DNA from: Luteibacter aegosomaticola
GTDB taxonomy: Bacteria; Pseudomonadota; Gammaproteobacteria; Xanthomonadales; Rhodanobacteraceae
Reading direction: 5' to 3'
Assembly (NCBI RefSeq): GCF_023078475.1
Contig: NZ_CP095741.1
Location: forward strand, 3,658,001 to 3,722,000
DNA: 64,000 bases
Of this stretch, positions 56,195 through 64,000 are shown one piece after another; the stretch's first letter is position 1, and every line of letters begins with the position of its first letter. The notes beneath the pieces are model-generated. The model was not told the DNA's origin, searched no databases, and saw nothing but the letters and a program-made list of their open reading frames with translations. The position numbers and the translations under genes were made by a program.

Positions 56195-59100
56195 ATGAAA
56201 TGGTTGATTCGCGCCGGCATCGCATTGGGCGTCCTTCTGGTCGTCGTGGCGATCGGCGTCTGGTGGCTCGTGGGTACGGCCAGCGGCCTGCGCTTCGCAT
56301 TGGCCAAGGCCACCGACATCACGGATAACGCCCTCACGGTAAGCCAGGCCGAGGGCCGCCTCGCGGGCCCGCTGGATCTTACCGGCGTACGCTATAAGGA
56401 CGGCAAGGGCCTGGATGTTCGCGTGGAAAAGGCTCACGTGGACTTCTCGTTTGGCGCGCTGCTTCGCAAGAAGGCCCACGTGTATACGCTTACCGTGGAT
56501 GGCGTGGACGTGGCACTGCCGCCAAGCCAGCCCGACACGAACGAGCCGAGCGAACCGTTTTCGCTCAAACCACCGCTCGATATCGTCCTGGACGATGTGA
56601 GGGTCGGCCACGTCAAGGTCACGCAGGCCGGGCAGCCCGTCTTTGAATCGAACTCGCTCAACCTTGCCGCCTCATGGACCGGCAAGGGCATTGCTGTCAG
56701 CAAGCTTGCACTGCGCGCGCCCGATGGGCAGGCCGATCTCGCGGGCAATCTCGCGGTCGGCAAGGGCTATATGGGTGATGGCAAGGCCGCCTTCCAGTGG
56801 AAGGTGGGCGATGTCGACTACGCAGGCGATCTGGAAGCGCATAGCGACGGCGCGAAAGCCCACACGATCATCAAGCTTCGGCTGCCCTTTGTCGCCCAGG
56901 TCGACGCGAACCTCGTACAAAGCGGCGATTACGCCTGGACGGCTTCGATCGATGCCCCGCGCTTCAACCCGAAGCCGTTGCTCGGCGATAGCAGTCTCGA
57001 GGCCTTGAGCCTCGCCCTGCGTGGCTCGGGCGATCGTTACGGCGCAAAGCTCACGGGGGACGTGGGTCTGAACGACTACCAGGTTCGGCTCGCACCGATC
57101 GACGCGATGTTCGACCATGACTACAAGCGCCTGACGCTCAACGAACTCACCGTCGGTTCGCCACAGGTGAAGGGCTCGCTGACCGCAAAGGGCACGGTCG
57201 AGATCGCGGCCAACCCACTGACGGCGAACCTCGCCCTACAGTGGAAGGACGTGCTCATCCCCGAAAACGTGGCCGGCCAGGCGCTTGCGAGCGCGGGCAA
57301 GCTGACCTTCGAAGGTGGTGCGGAGAGCTATCATGCGTTGGGCGATGTCGATATCGGCCCGCCTGATCACATCGGCAAGTTCACACTCGATGTGAGCGGT
57401 AAGCCAGAAGCGATCGATATCCACACGCTTGAGCTCAAACAACCGAATGGCGACCTGGCAGCCAGCGGCAGCGTGACGTTGAAGCCAGGCATCGCCTGGA
57501 AGCTTGACGTCAAGGGCGACCGTTTCGATCCCGGCCAACTGCTGGCCGAGTGGGCTGGCGCGCTTAATCTTGATCTCTCCACCGAAGGCCATCTCGTCAA
57601 CGACGAGCCGCTCGGTACGCTTGAGTTGCGCAAGCTCGACGGTACGCTGCGCCAGCGTCCGCTGCGTGGCAACGGCAAGCTCGAGCTGAAGCCGCACGAA
57701 GTGGTCAACGGCAAGCTCGACCTCGCTTCCGGTGGGAGCACCATCTCCCTCGATGCGAAGGGCGATACCGCCAACGATGCGCAGCTGAAGCTCGCCATCG
57801 CCTCGCTCGGCGATTGGCTTCCCGATGCCGGTGGCCGCATCCAGGGCACGGTCAACGCGAAGGGAAATGTGCCGAAGCTGGCGGTGAAGGCCGATATCCG
57901 CGGCAACGCCATCGTCTACGCGGGACAGAAGGTCGACGCACTTACCGTCAACGCGGATATCCCCGATATCAGCACGCCCGGCGGCAAGGCCGATATCGTG
58001 GCCACCGGCACGCACGCGGGTGGACTCGTGTTCGACCGCATCGCCATCAATGCCGATGGCAACCAGGACAAACACCAGCTATCGATCGATGCGCGCGGGC
58101 GTCCGCTGACGACCGACCTGAAGCTTTCGGGGTCTTACAAGGACAATGCCTGGAATGGGTCGTTGTCGGCGCTGAACATCACCTTCCAGGGCCTCCCGAC
58201 CTTCCGCCTGCAGAACGCCAGCCAGCTGGCTTTCAAGGACGGCGCGATGAGCATGAGCGATCTCTGCCTCACGGCGGGTGATCCCCTACTCTGCGTGGCC
58301 GCTAAACAGGACAAGGCGGGCAACCTCGACGGCAACTACCGCCTGCGCCACGTACCGCTCGCCCTCATCATGACCGCGGCTGAAGCAGGCAGTACGCCGA
58401 TCCGCGCGGATGGCATGCTCGAAGGCGATGGCAGCATCCGCCGCACTGCCGCCGGCGCCTTGTCCGGTCAGGCCAACATCACCTCCGCTCACGGCTCCAT
58501 CGTGTACCCGGACCGCAGCGACCAGCCGCTGCTTGTCTACGACAACCTGGCGCTCAACGCGCAGCTCGCACCGGATAGCCAGCGAGCAACCCTCAATGCG
58601 ACGTTCAACGACGGCGGCACGCTGGCGGGCAATGTCACGGTCAGCGGTGCCCAGCAGGCACTCGGCGGCAATGTCGCCCTTCACCTGAAGAATCTCTCGG
58701 TCATCGAACTCTTTACCACCGAACTGGATGCGGTGAAGGGTGGCCTCGATGCGAACTTCAACCTCGGTGGCACGGTGGCTGCGCCAGCCATCACCGGCCA
58801 GGCCCTGCTCGCCGGCTTTGCCACGGAAATCCCCAGCGCCGGCCTGAAGCTGCACGATGGCCGGATCAGTGTCAGCACGACCGATGCCGCCAACTACACC
58901 GTCGACGGCACGATCCGCTCGGGCGACGGCACGCTCGGTATCAAAGGCACGGCTGCGCTCGGTGCCGGCGCGCAGATGCGCCTGGGCATCGAAGGCTCGA
59001 AGTTCACCGCCGTCGATATTCCCGCCGCCAAGGCGGTTATCTCGCCGGACCTGACCATCGTGCAGGATGCCAAGGGCATGAATGTCACCGGCAAGGTCGG

Positions 59101-59944
59101 CGTCGACATGGCCGACGTGAACGTGGAGCGCCTGCCGGGCGCGGGTGCGACGAAGGCGTCATCGGATGTCGTCGTTGTTGACGACAAGGCGCAGGAGGCG
59201 GCGGCCGAAGCATCGCCGATCAGCGCCGACATCAGCGTCAATCTTGGCCAGAAGCTGCATCTCGTCGGGTTCGGCATCGATGGCCGTATTACCGGCGTGC
59301 TCGATGTGCGTGAGCGCCCGGGTCGCGCAACGACCGGCCAGGGACAGCTGACGGTCGATGGTACCTACAAGGCCTACGGCCAGGACCTGCGCATTGAATC
59401 CGGCCAACTGCTGTTTGCCAGCACGCCGATCGACAATCCGGGCCTGAACATCCGTGCCGCGCGTACCTTGAACCCCAACGCCACGATCGACGACGGCCAG
59501 AAGGTCGGCCTATATGTTTCGGGTACCGCACGCCGCCCCATCCTTACCGTGTTCTCGAACCCGGTCATGGAGCAGTCCGATGCCCTCTCCTATCTCGTCA
59601 CCGGCAAGCCGCTGTCGCAGGTGAAGGGTGGCGAAGGCAACATGGTAGGTGCCGCCGCGCAAGCACTCGGTTCGGCAGCGGGTGACTTGCTCGCGAAGAG
59701 CGTGGGCTCACGCATCGGCGTCGACGATATCGGCGTCAGCAACAACGATGCCCTGGGCGGTACCTCGGCGTTCACCGTTGGCAAGTACCTCTCGCCGCGC
59801 CTTTACCTGAGCTACGGCGTCGGCCTGTTCGATCCGGGCCAGGTGATCACGCTGCGCTATCTCTTCAGCCACCGCTGGAACTTCGAAGCGCAGAACGCGA
59901 CGGACTTCAGCCGGACGAGCCTCAACTACCGACTCGAACGATAG
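56195..59944 (+). CDS. tamB: Translocation and assembly module subunit TamB
   Basis: A 1249-residue AsmA-like protein with an N-terminal membrane anchor (residues about 5-25). The long beta-rich periplasmic span ends in a DUF490/TamB domain, with LYVSGTARRPILTVFSNPVMEQSDALSYLVTGKPLS and a C-terminal RYLFSHRWNFEAQ strand. It bridges inner and outer membranes and transports phospholipids with TamA. The ATG at 56195 follows GAGGAGC and is preferred to a GTG overlapping the tamA stop. The operon is tamA-tamB, with 11 bases between stop and start. Confidence 0.94.
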   Translation: MKWLIRAGIALGVLLVVVAIGVWWLVGTASGLRFALAKATDITDNALTVSQAEGRLAGPLDLTGVRYKDGKGLDVRVEKAHVDFSFGALLRKKAHVYTLTVDGVDVALPPSQPDTNEPSEPFSLKPPLDIVLDDVRVGHVKVTQAGQPVFESNSLNLAASWTGKGIAVSKLALRAPDGQADLAGNLAVGKGYMGDGKAAFQWKVGDVDYAGDLEAHSDGAKAHTIIKLRLPFVAQVDANLVQSGDYAWTASIDAPRFNPKPLLGDSSLEALSLALRGSGDRYGAKLTGDVGLNDYQVRLAPIDAMFDHDYKRLTLNELTVGSPQVKGSLTAKGTVEIAANPLTANLALQWKDVLIPENVAGQALASAGKLTFEGGAESYHALGDVDIGPPDHIGKFTLDVSGKPEAIDIHTLELKQPNGDLAASGSVTLKPGIAWKLDVKGDRFDPGQLLAEWAGALNLDLSTEGHLVNDEPLGTLELRKLDGTLRQRPLRGNGKLELKPHEVVNGKLDLASGGSTISLDAKGDTANDAQLKLAIASLGDWLPDAGGRIQGTVNAKGNVPKLAVKADIRGNAIVYAGQKVDALTVNADIPDISTPGGKADIVATGTHAGGLVFDRIAINADGNQDKHQLSIDARGRPLTTDLKLSGSYKDNAWNGSLSALNITFQGLPTFRLQNASQLAFKDGAMSMSDLCLTAGDPLLCVAAKQDKAGNLDGNYRLRHVPLALIMTAAEAGSTPIRADGMLEGDGSIRRTAAGALSGQANITSAHGSIVYPDRSDQPLLVYDNLALNAQLAPDSQRATLNATFNDGGTLAGNVTVSGAQQALGGNVALHLKNLSVIELFTTELDAVKGGLDANFNLGGTVAAPAITGQALLAGFATEIPSAGLKLHDGRISVSTTDAANYTVDGTIRSGDGTLGIKGTAALGAGAQMRLGIEGSKFTAVDIPAAKAVISPDLTIVQDAKGMNVTGKVGVDMADVNVERLPGAGATKASSDVVVVDDKAQEAAAEASPISADISVNLGQKLHLVGFGIDGRITGVLDVRERPGRATTGQGQLTVDGTYKAYGQDLRIESGQLLFASTPIDNPGLNIRAARTLNPNATIDDGQKVGLYVSGTARRPILTVFSNPVMEQSDALSYLVTGKPLSQVKGGEGNMVGAAAQALGSAAGDLLAKSVGSRIGVDDIGVSNNDALGGTSAFTVGKYLSPRLYLSYGVGLFDPGQVITLRYLFSHRWNFEAQNATDFSRTSLNYRLER

Positions 59945-60067
59945 TAACGACCGGTGCGCGCCGGCTCGTCGCGCCCCGTGAGGACGACACGACTATCGTT
60001 CGGGGACTACAGACCGCCCCAGCCCCCCTGAGCCAAGCTATCCGCTCATTCACTGCGGAGGGCCGCC

Positions 60068-60304
60068 ATGCTGGAAGTCGCGATCGTAGAAATCGAACAG
60101 GCACACCGGAAGGTAAGTGGTGTACCGGCTAGTTGCCATGCGAAGCGTATTGTCGCGGCCGCTGGCGGCGGCGCCCTGCTAGGCGCGGGCGGCCTGGCGG
60201 GTGGCCCGGTCATCGGTGTTCCCACCATGGCGCTTGGCGCGACAGCTGGCGCCGTACTCACCCTTCTGAACTGCGCTTACGACCTGAAGGAAGCACACCG
60301 ATGA
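60068..60304 (+). CDS. Small Gly/Ala-rich peptide, possible bacteriocin-like precursor
   Basis: A 78-residue protein. The first 18 residues are polar and contain IVEIEQAHRKVSG, similar in pattern to a double-glycine-type leader (EIEQVSGG). The rest is Gly/Ala-rich and hydrophobic (AAAGGGALLGAGGLAGG, then VIGVPTMALGATAGAVLTLL), as in pore-forming class II bacteriocins. Cys23 and Cys69 could form a disulfide. GGAGG lies six bases before the ATG. Its stop overlaps the next gene by 4 bases. The Gly-Val at the putative cleavage site is not a standard double-Gly end, and no dedicated exporter is nearby, so the class is an inference; a small glycine-zipper membrane protein is the other reading. Confidence 0.5.
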   Translation: MLEVAIVEIEQAHRKVSGVPASCHAKRIVAAAGGGALLGAGGLAGGPVIGVPTMALGATAGAVLTLLNCAYDLKEAHR

Positions 60305-60588
60305 TCCATGCGCTGAAGAACGTGCTGACTGCCGCCTGGCACAGCTACACGCGTCTGTTCGTTCCCATGTCAGCGGAGTACCGCTACTGGTTCAGGCTTA
60401 CGATGTGCTGGTTCACTCCGCTGCTGATCGCGCACCAACTGATGATGTCTGCGTGGCTCGATCCGGAGGGTATAACCCAACGCATCCTCATCAGCCGCAT
60501 CGTGATCGGTATCGCCGTAGGCATCGCGTCCAGCATCGTCGGCTGGCTCGCCTGCCGCGCTGCGTGGGTCCTGCGGTCGCAGCGCTAA
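60301..60588 (+). CDS. Small two-helix membrane protein, possible immunity partner
   Basis: A 95-residue protein with two strong hydrophobic segments (about 32-52, FRLTMCWFTPLLIAHQLMM; about 63-88, ISRIVIGIAVGIASSIVGWL) and a basic C-terminus. I recognise no family. It overlaps the 78-residue gene by the ATGA junction, so the two are made together. The paired small hydrophobic peptide plus small membrane protein matches bacteriocin-immunity organisation, but other two-gene membrane modules are possible. It ends 13 bases before the convergent DUF2802 gene. Confidence 0.5.
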   Translation: MIHALKNVLTAAWHSYTRLFVPMSAEYRYWFRLTMCWFTPLLIAHQLMMSAWLDPEGITQRILISRIVIGIAVGIASSIVGWLACRAAWVLRSQR

Positions 60589-60601
60589 CTGCGGCGCCGG
60601 C

Positions 60602-61030
60602 TTATCGCGCGGCGTGCAGACGATGAAGCAGTTCGGCTTCGGTCAGGGAGATACCGCAGGTATCGGCGATATCCTGCGGCGTTGCCCCCTGTCGCGCGAG
60701 GCGCTGCGCGAGGGCCAGGGCGCGGTCACTCGCCGCCCCGGGCTCTGACGCGGCCGACGCGACAGGTGCGCGGCGGACCTGGTCTTCAATATCCCCGAGG
60801 CGATTTTCCAGCCGGCGCAACATGCTGGCCAGCTGGTCTGGCTGGATGCCTGGGCTAAGGGCCGCGGGCGCCGGGTCAGCCTCGACATCGACGGCCACCG
60901 GCGACGCTTCGACCGCCGGCTTCACTACCGGTGCGGGCAGGCGCCCCACGCGGCGGAACAACAGCAGAAGGCCGATGAGGTTTAGGACGGCGAGTGCGAT
61001 CAGCACGTAACCAAGGATGGCGGCGTTCAT
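60602..61030 (-). CDS. DUF2802 domain protein at the end of the chemotaxis cluster
   Basis: A 142-residue protein with an N-terminal membrane helix (residues 6-25), a Pro/Ala linker, a short coiled coil (LASMLRRLENRLGDIEDQV, about 68-86) and a C-terminal helical DUF2802 region (ALAQRLARQGATPQDIADTC, then ISLTEAELLHRLHAAR). Homologues follow cheW in Pseudomonas and Vibrio flagellar clusters; the function is unknown. It starts 69 bases after the cheW stop and is last in the operon. Confidence 0.85.
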   Translation of the reverse strand: MNAAILGYVLIALAVLNLIGLLLLFRRVGRLPAPVVKPAVEASPVAVDVEADPAPAALSPGIQPDQLASMLRRLENRLGDIEDQVRRAPVASAASEPGAASDRALALAQRLARQGATPQDIADTCGISLTEAELLHRLHAAR

Positions 61031-61099
61031 GCGGGTGTGGGCTCCGGGGTTGCGCGGACACGGTAGCGCATTGGGGGCAGCCCCACTAGGCCATTGCCT

Positions 61100-61549
61100 T
61101 TATGCCCGGCAGAGGCGAGGAACGTCGACCAGGGCGATGAAGCCGTCGTCGCGGGTGATCACGCCGCTGACGGGATCGTCGCGGCGCGTGGCGCGGCCCG
61201 GCGGGGGCGGTGCCACTTCCGCGGGGTCGAACTGGAGCATTTCGCCAATGGTGTCGATGCGCAGCCCCACCGTCGTGCCTTCGGCATCGAACACGATGAC
61301 GCGCTGGGCATCCTGCTCATCCGCTTCAACCACGCCATCGAGGCCAAAGCGGCGGCGGCCATCGAGCACCGGCACGATCTGGCCGCGCAGGTTCACGATA
61401 CCCAGCACGTCGGAGGGCGAACCCGGGACCGGTGTGATATCGCCCGGCCGGATCACTTCGCGCACCGTACCCAATGACACGGCGTAACGCTGGCCCTTAA
61501 GGCCGAATTCGAGCCAGAGGTCCCGGCCTTCGTGTTTCACATCACTCAC
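61100..61549 (-). CDS. cheW: Chemotaxis adaptor CheW (flagellar system)
   Basis: A 149-residue CheW domain protein with the LWLEFGLKGQRYAVSLGTVREVI first strands, VLGIVNLRGQIVPVLDGRRRF and the IVFDAEGTTVGLRIDTIGEML core. It links receptors to CheA of the flagellar array. The GTG at 61547-61549 is chosen because it overlaps the parP stop as GTGA and gives the usual length; a GTG three codons later is possible. It follows motD-parC-parP, the order known from Pseudomonas. Confidence 0.9.
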   Translation of the reverse strand: MSDVKHEGRDLWLEFGLKGQRYAVSLGTVREVIRPGDITPVPGSPSDVLGIVNLRGQIVPVLDGRRRFGLDGVVEADEQDAQRVIVFDAEGTTVGLRIDTIGEMLQFDPAEVAPPPPGRATRRDDPVSGVITRDDGFIALVDVPRLCRA

Positions 61550-62115
61550 GGGCCAAGCTCCTGTTCCAGCCATGCAATGAGGGCGGCGGTGCCGATGACA
61601 CCACAGCGCGGTTCTTTGGACATGCCCGCGAGCCAGGGGCGCGTAGCCGCACCGTCCCGCCAAAGCACGCTTTCTGGATCGATCTCCACCGGTTCGTCGG
61701 TGACCTCGCAGGCCAGCGCCCAGCGACGATCGCCCAGCAAGACCAGGGTCGGGGCGTGCGCGCCAGCCATTTCGGGTGAAAGGATGGCCGCGAGATCGGC
61801 CACCCGCGCTTCACCACTCGGATGGCGCCAGCGGCCCAGGCAAATCGGGTTTGATGAATTCGGTGCACTCAGCGGCGGCATCGGCAGCATGTGCGTGATA
61901 TCCGCCATGGAAACGGCGACCTTGACCCCTGCAGCCACGCACAGGAGATAGCGCGAAGGCGATGGCGCCACTTCTGGCAGCACCGCGGGAGGAGGCGAGC
62001 TCCACGTCTCGATCGCGACGACCTTCACCTGTGCGGGCGCGGCTACCGCGATCACGGGCGCCGGGGTCAGCAGCTCAGCGAGGTAGTCGGCGACGATTTG
62101 CTCGGCGTCGTTCAT
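61546..62115 (-). CDS. ParP-like polar chemotaxis array protein (CheW-domain)
   Basis: A 189-residue protein with a short N-terminal segment (residues 1-65, Pro/Ala-rich, MNDAEQIVADYLAELL) and a C-terminal CheW-like domain (about 65-185: SRYLLCVAAGVKVAVSMADI, ICLGRWRHPSGEARVADLAAIL). ParP in Vibrio integrates into chemosensory arrays and holds them at the pole together with ParC. The ATG at 62115 is chosen; the longer frame overlaps the parC gene. The position between the ParA-type gene and cheW supports the assignment. Confidence 0.8.
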   Translation of the reverse strand: MNDAEQIVADYLAELLTPAPVIAVAAPAQVKVVAIETWSSPPPAVLPEVAPSPSRYLLCVAAGVKVAVSMADITHMLPMPPLSAPNSSNPICLGRWRHPSGEARVADLAAILSPEMAGAHAPTLVLLGDRRWALACEVTDEPVEIDPESVLWRDGAATRPWLAGMSKEPRCGVIGTAALIAWLEQELGP

Positions 62116-62123
62116 GTTGCCGA

Positions 62124-62912
62124 TCACGCCGCAGCGTCCGTAACAGACGTGGACGACTTCGCGAGTAGTTCCGCGAGAAGCTGGCGGTAGGCCGCCCCGC
62201 CACGGCGAGACGCGGGCCATGACGCGAGTGGCACACCCGCAGCACTTGCTTCGCGAATCTGCGTGTCGGTGGGAATCACCGCCTCGCTGACGATATCGCC
62301 GTACTGTTCACGCAGCTGCGCCAGGCAGGCGCGCGATGCGTGGGTACGGGCATCGAACAACGTGGGCACGATCGTGCGCGGCATGGGCTTGCCACGCGAA
62401 CGCTCGATCATGGAAAGGCTGCGCAACATGCGCTCCAACCCAGCCAGGGCGAGCGCCTCGGTCTGCGTGGGGACGAGCAGGCGATCGCTCGCCGCCAGCG
62501 CGTTCACCATCAACACGCCGAGTGTCGGCGGGCAATCGAGCAATACGTGGTCGAAATCAGAGGCTAGCTCAGCCAGGGCCGAGCTCAGCACGAGCCCCAT
62601 GCCGGGCTTGGTTCCGAGGTGGCGATCGAGCGTGATCATGGCGGCGGATGCCGGTAGCACGCTCAGGCGATCCCACTTCGTGGCATGGACCAACGTACCT
62701 ACGGGTAGCGGGTTGCCGCTCACGCCAAACAGATCGTAGACGCTGCCGTGGGCCCCACCTTCGACGCCGATATAACCCGAAAGCGATGCATGCGGGTCCA
62801 CGTCGACCAGCAGCGTGCGCTTGCCGTCGGCCGCAAGCATGCTGCCCAGCGACATGGCCGTCGTCGTCTTGCCAACGCCGCCCTTCTGGTTGGAGATAGC
62901 CCACACGTGCAT
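62124..62912 (-). CDS. ParC-like ParA-family ATPase for chemosensory array positioning
   Basis: A 262-residue ParA/MinD-type ATPase. The deviant Walker A is SNQKGGVGKTTTAMSL (about 7-22), Walker A' and B-type motifs are TLLVDVDPHASLSGYIG and HVLLDCPPTLGVLMVNAL. In Vibrio and Pseudomonas the homologue in this position partitions polar chemotaxis arrays; it is not the topoisomerase ParC, hence no symbol. It begins at an ATG that overlaps the motD stop by one base and is followed by the ParP-like gene. Confidence 0.88.
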   Translation of the reverse strand: MHVWAISNQKGGVGKTTTAMSLGSMLAADGKRTLLVDVDPHASLSGYIGVEGGAHGSVYDLFGVSGNPLPVGTLVHATKWDRLSVLPASAAMITLDRHLGTKPGMGLVLSSALAELASDFDHVLLDCPPTLGVLMVNALAASDRLLVPTQTEALALAGLERMLRSLSMIERSRGKPMPRTIVPTLFDARTHASRACLAQLREQYGDIVSEAVIPTDTQIREASAAGVPLASWPASRRGGAAYRQLLAELLAKSSTSVTDAAA

Positions 62913-63799
62913 CAGGGAGCCGCCCCCTGCGGTGCCAGCGGCGAGGGCGAATCCTTGTCACTCATCACCACGATCACGACACGGCGATTGCGGTTACGGC
63001 CATCGTCCGTCGCGTTCGACACGGACGGGCGGAACTCGCCCCAACCCATGATGCCGACGCGATGCGGATCGACGCCCTGCTCCGTAAGCAGGCGCGCGAC
63101 CGTGGCGGCGCGCGCGGCGGATAGCTCCCAGTTGGAAGGGAACGTGGACGTCGCAATCGGTGTGTTGTCGGTATACCCCTCGACGCGCATGCCATTCGGG
63201 AACGGCGCGAGGATACCCGCGAGCTTGCGGATCACATCTACCGCCGCCGGCTGCAGCTTCGCCACGCCAACGGGGAACAGGATATCGGTACGCACTTCGA
63301 TTTCGAGCCAGTCGGGCGTCTGACGCACGCTCACCAGGCTCTTGTCGATCAGCGGCTTCATCGCGCGCTTCACTTCATCGGAGATCTGGGTGAGGCTGGC
63401 TTGTTCCACCTTGCCAACCGTGGCGTTATCCGCGGGCGCGGTCTGCTTCATGTCACCAGGCTGCCGCTCGGCAGCCGCGCCTTCGTGGCCCGGCAACGGC
63501 AGGTTGCGCGGCGGCAACGGCACATCGATCTTGGCGATCGGGCTGGCCGTGGGCGAGCGCTTATCGTTAGGCAATGGCACCTGGGTGGCGGGCGCATTGT
63601 CGCGAATGGGTTCGATCACCTTGCCGGTGCCGTTGAACGCCTCGTTGATCGAAGCCGCCATCACACGGAACTTGGTCTCGTTCACAGCCGACACCGCGTA
63701 CATCACGACGAAAAGCGCCAGCAACAACGTGATCAGGTCACCATAGGGGATGGCCCAACGCTCGTGGTTGATGTGCTCTTCGTGGTGGCGGCGCTTCAC
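62912..63799 (-). CDS. motD: Flagellar motor stator protein MotD (MotB family)
   Basis: A 295-residue stator subunit. The single membrane helix is at about 16-36 (AIPYGDLITLLLALFVVMYAV), with the proton-binding Asp in it (IPYGDLI). A periplasmic linker and an OmpA-like peptidoglycan-binding domain (about 160-275: MRVEGYTDNTPIATSTFPSN, ELSAARAATVARLL, RVGIMGWGEFRPS) follow. MotD pairs with MotC as the second stator set of Pseudomonas-type motors. The start is GTG at 63797-63799, overlapping the motC stop (GTGA). Confidence 0.92.
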   Translation of the reverse strand: MKRRHHEEHINHERWAIPYGDLITLLLALFVVMYAVSAVNETKFRVMAASINEAFNGTGKVIEPIRDNAPATQVPLPNDKRSPTASPIAKIDVPLPPRNLPLPGHEGAAAERQPGDMKQTAPADNATVGKVEQASLTQISDEVKRAMKPLIDKSLVSVRQTPDWLEIEVRTDILFPVGVAKLQPAAVDVIRKLAGILAPFPNGMRVEGYTDNTPIATSTFPSNWELSAARAATVARLLTEQGVDPHRVGIMGWGEFRPSVSNATDDGRNRNRRVVIVVMSDKDSPSPLAPQGAAP

Positions 63800-64000
63800 T
63801 GCAGGAACCCTTGCAGCTTGCTCTCAATGTGGCGCGGGTTATCGCCCTGCGCGATCGAGACGAGGCCTTCGACGAGGATCTCGCGCATCTGCGAGCGCTG
63901 GCGGGCCAGGCCTTTCAGGCGCGCAGCCATCGGCAATGCCAGCAGGTTGGCGAGGCCAATGCCGTAGATCGTGGCAACGAAGGCCGCAGCGATGCCGTGG
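63796..64000 (-). CDS. motC: Flagellar motor stator protein MotC (MotA family), C-terminal part
   Basis: Only the last ~67 codons are in the window; the gene continues past 64000. Read on the minus strand, the visible end contains a membrane segment, then AMAARLKGLARQRSQMREIL and the ending GDNPRHIESKLQGFLQ, the typical MotA/MotC C-terminus. It overlaps motD by 4 bases. Confidence 0.88.
   Translation of the reverse strand, partial: HGIAAAFVATIYGIGLANLLALPMAARLKGLARQRSQMREILVEGLVSIAQGDNPRHIESKLQGFLQ

Overview
The window is GC-rich chromosomal DNA of a gammaproteobacterium of the order Xanthomonadales, most likely the Rhodanobacteraceae (Luteibacter/Dyella-like). This rests on the gene order around pssA-proS, pilGHIJ-chpA, yqgE-ruvX-pyrB and motCD-parC-parP-cheW, and on the style of the small repeats. 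It is an inference, because no rRNA or other taxonomic marker lies in the window. Genes are tightly packed. I recognised no tRNA, rRNA, CRISPR array, prophage or insertion sequence.

Layout. At 1-5135 lie a rimI edge fragment, a HolD-like gene, pssA, a DUF4124 protein, proS, then an intergenic region dominated by a ~1 kb imperfect palindrome, then an H-NS-family gene. At 5199-7899 are thrE-like, nfeD-like and qmcA-like membrane genes. At 7951-20413 is a single-direction efflux-type locus: periplasmic adaptor, ABC ATPase, three tandem pairs of FtsX/MacB-like permeases, an NtrY-like histidine kinase and an NtrC-like sigma-54 activator. A textbook sigma-54 promoter and two TGTCC/GGACA dyads sit just upstream of the adaptor. 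At 20654-21505 is a Fur-box-preceded hemP pair. At 21656-33940 is the type IV pilus Pil-Chp chemosensory operon (pilG, pilH, pilI, pilJ, chpA, chpB, chpC), without pilK.

At 34197-40792 lie gshB, a tonB-like gene, a small secreted protein, yqgE, ruvX, pyrB, an unknown lipoprotein and a BON-domain protein. At 40874-43225 are the retraction ATPases pilU and pilT, divergent from proC and yggT. At 44745-50833 are relA and hrpA, and hrpA carries an in-frame REP-like palindrome. Next come a Dps-like gene, a GH17-GT2 glucan synthase, tamA-tamB, and a two-gene cassette of a small Gly/Ala-rich peptide and a membrane protein. The end of a flagellar/chemotaxis operon closes the window: motC (partial), motD, parC, parP, cheW and a DUF2802 gene.

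How it fits together. Two chemosensory arrays are represented: Pil-Chp with PilT/PilU for surface (twitching) motility, and the flagellar Che system with its polar ParC/ParP positioning genes and the second stator MotCD. The envelope theme recurs in TamAB, the glucan synthase, TonB, the thrE-like exporter and the large ABC efflux operon. The most interesting parts are the sigma-54-controlled permease triplet with its candidate operators, the large palindrome upstream of hns, the REP family that has entered hrpA, the chpB methylesterase domain lacking its catalytic serine, and the possible peptide/immunity pair after tamB.
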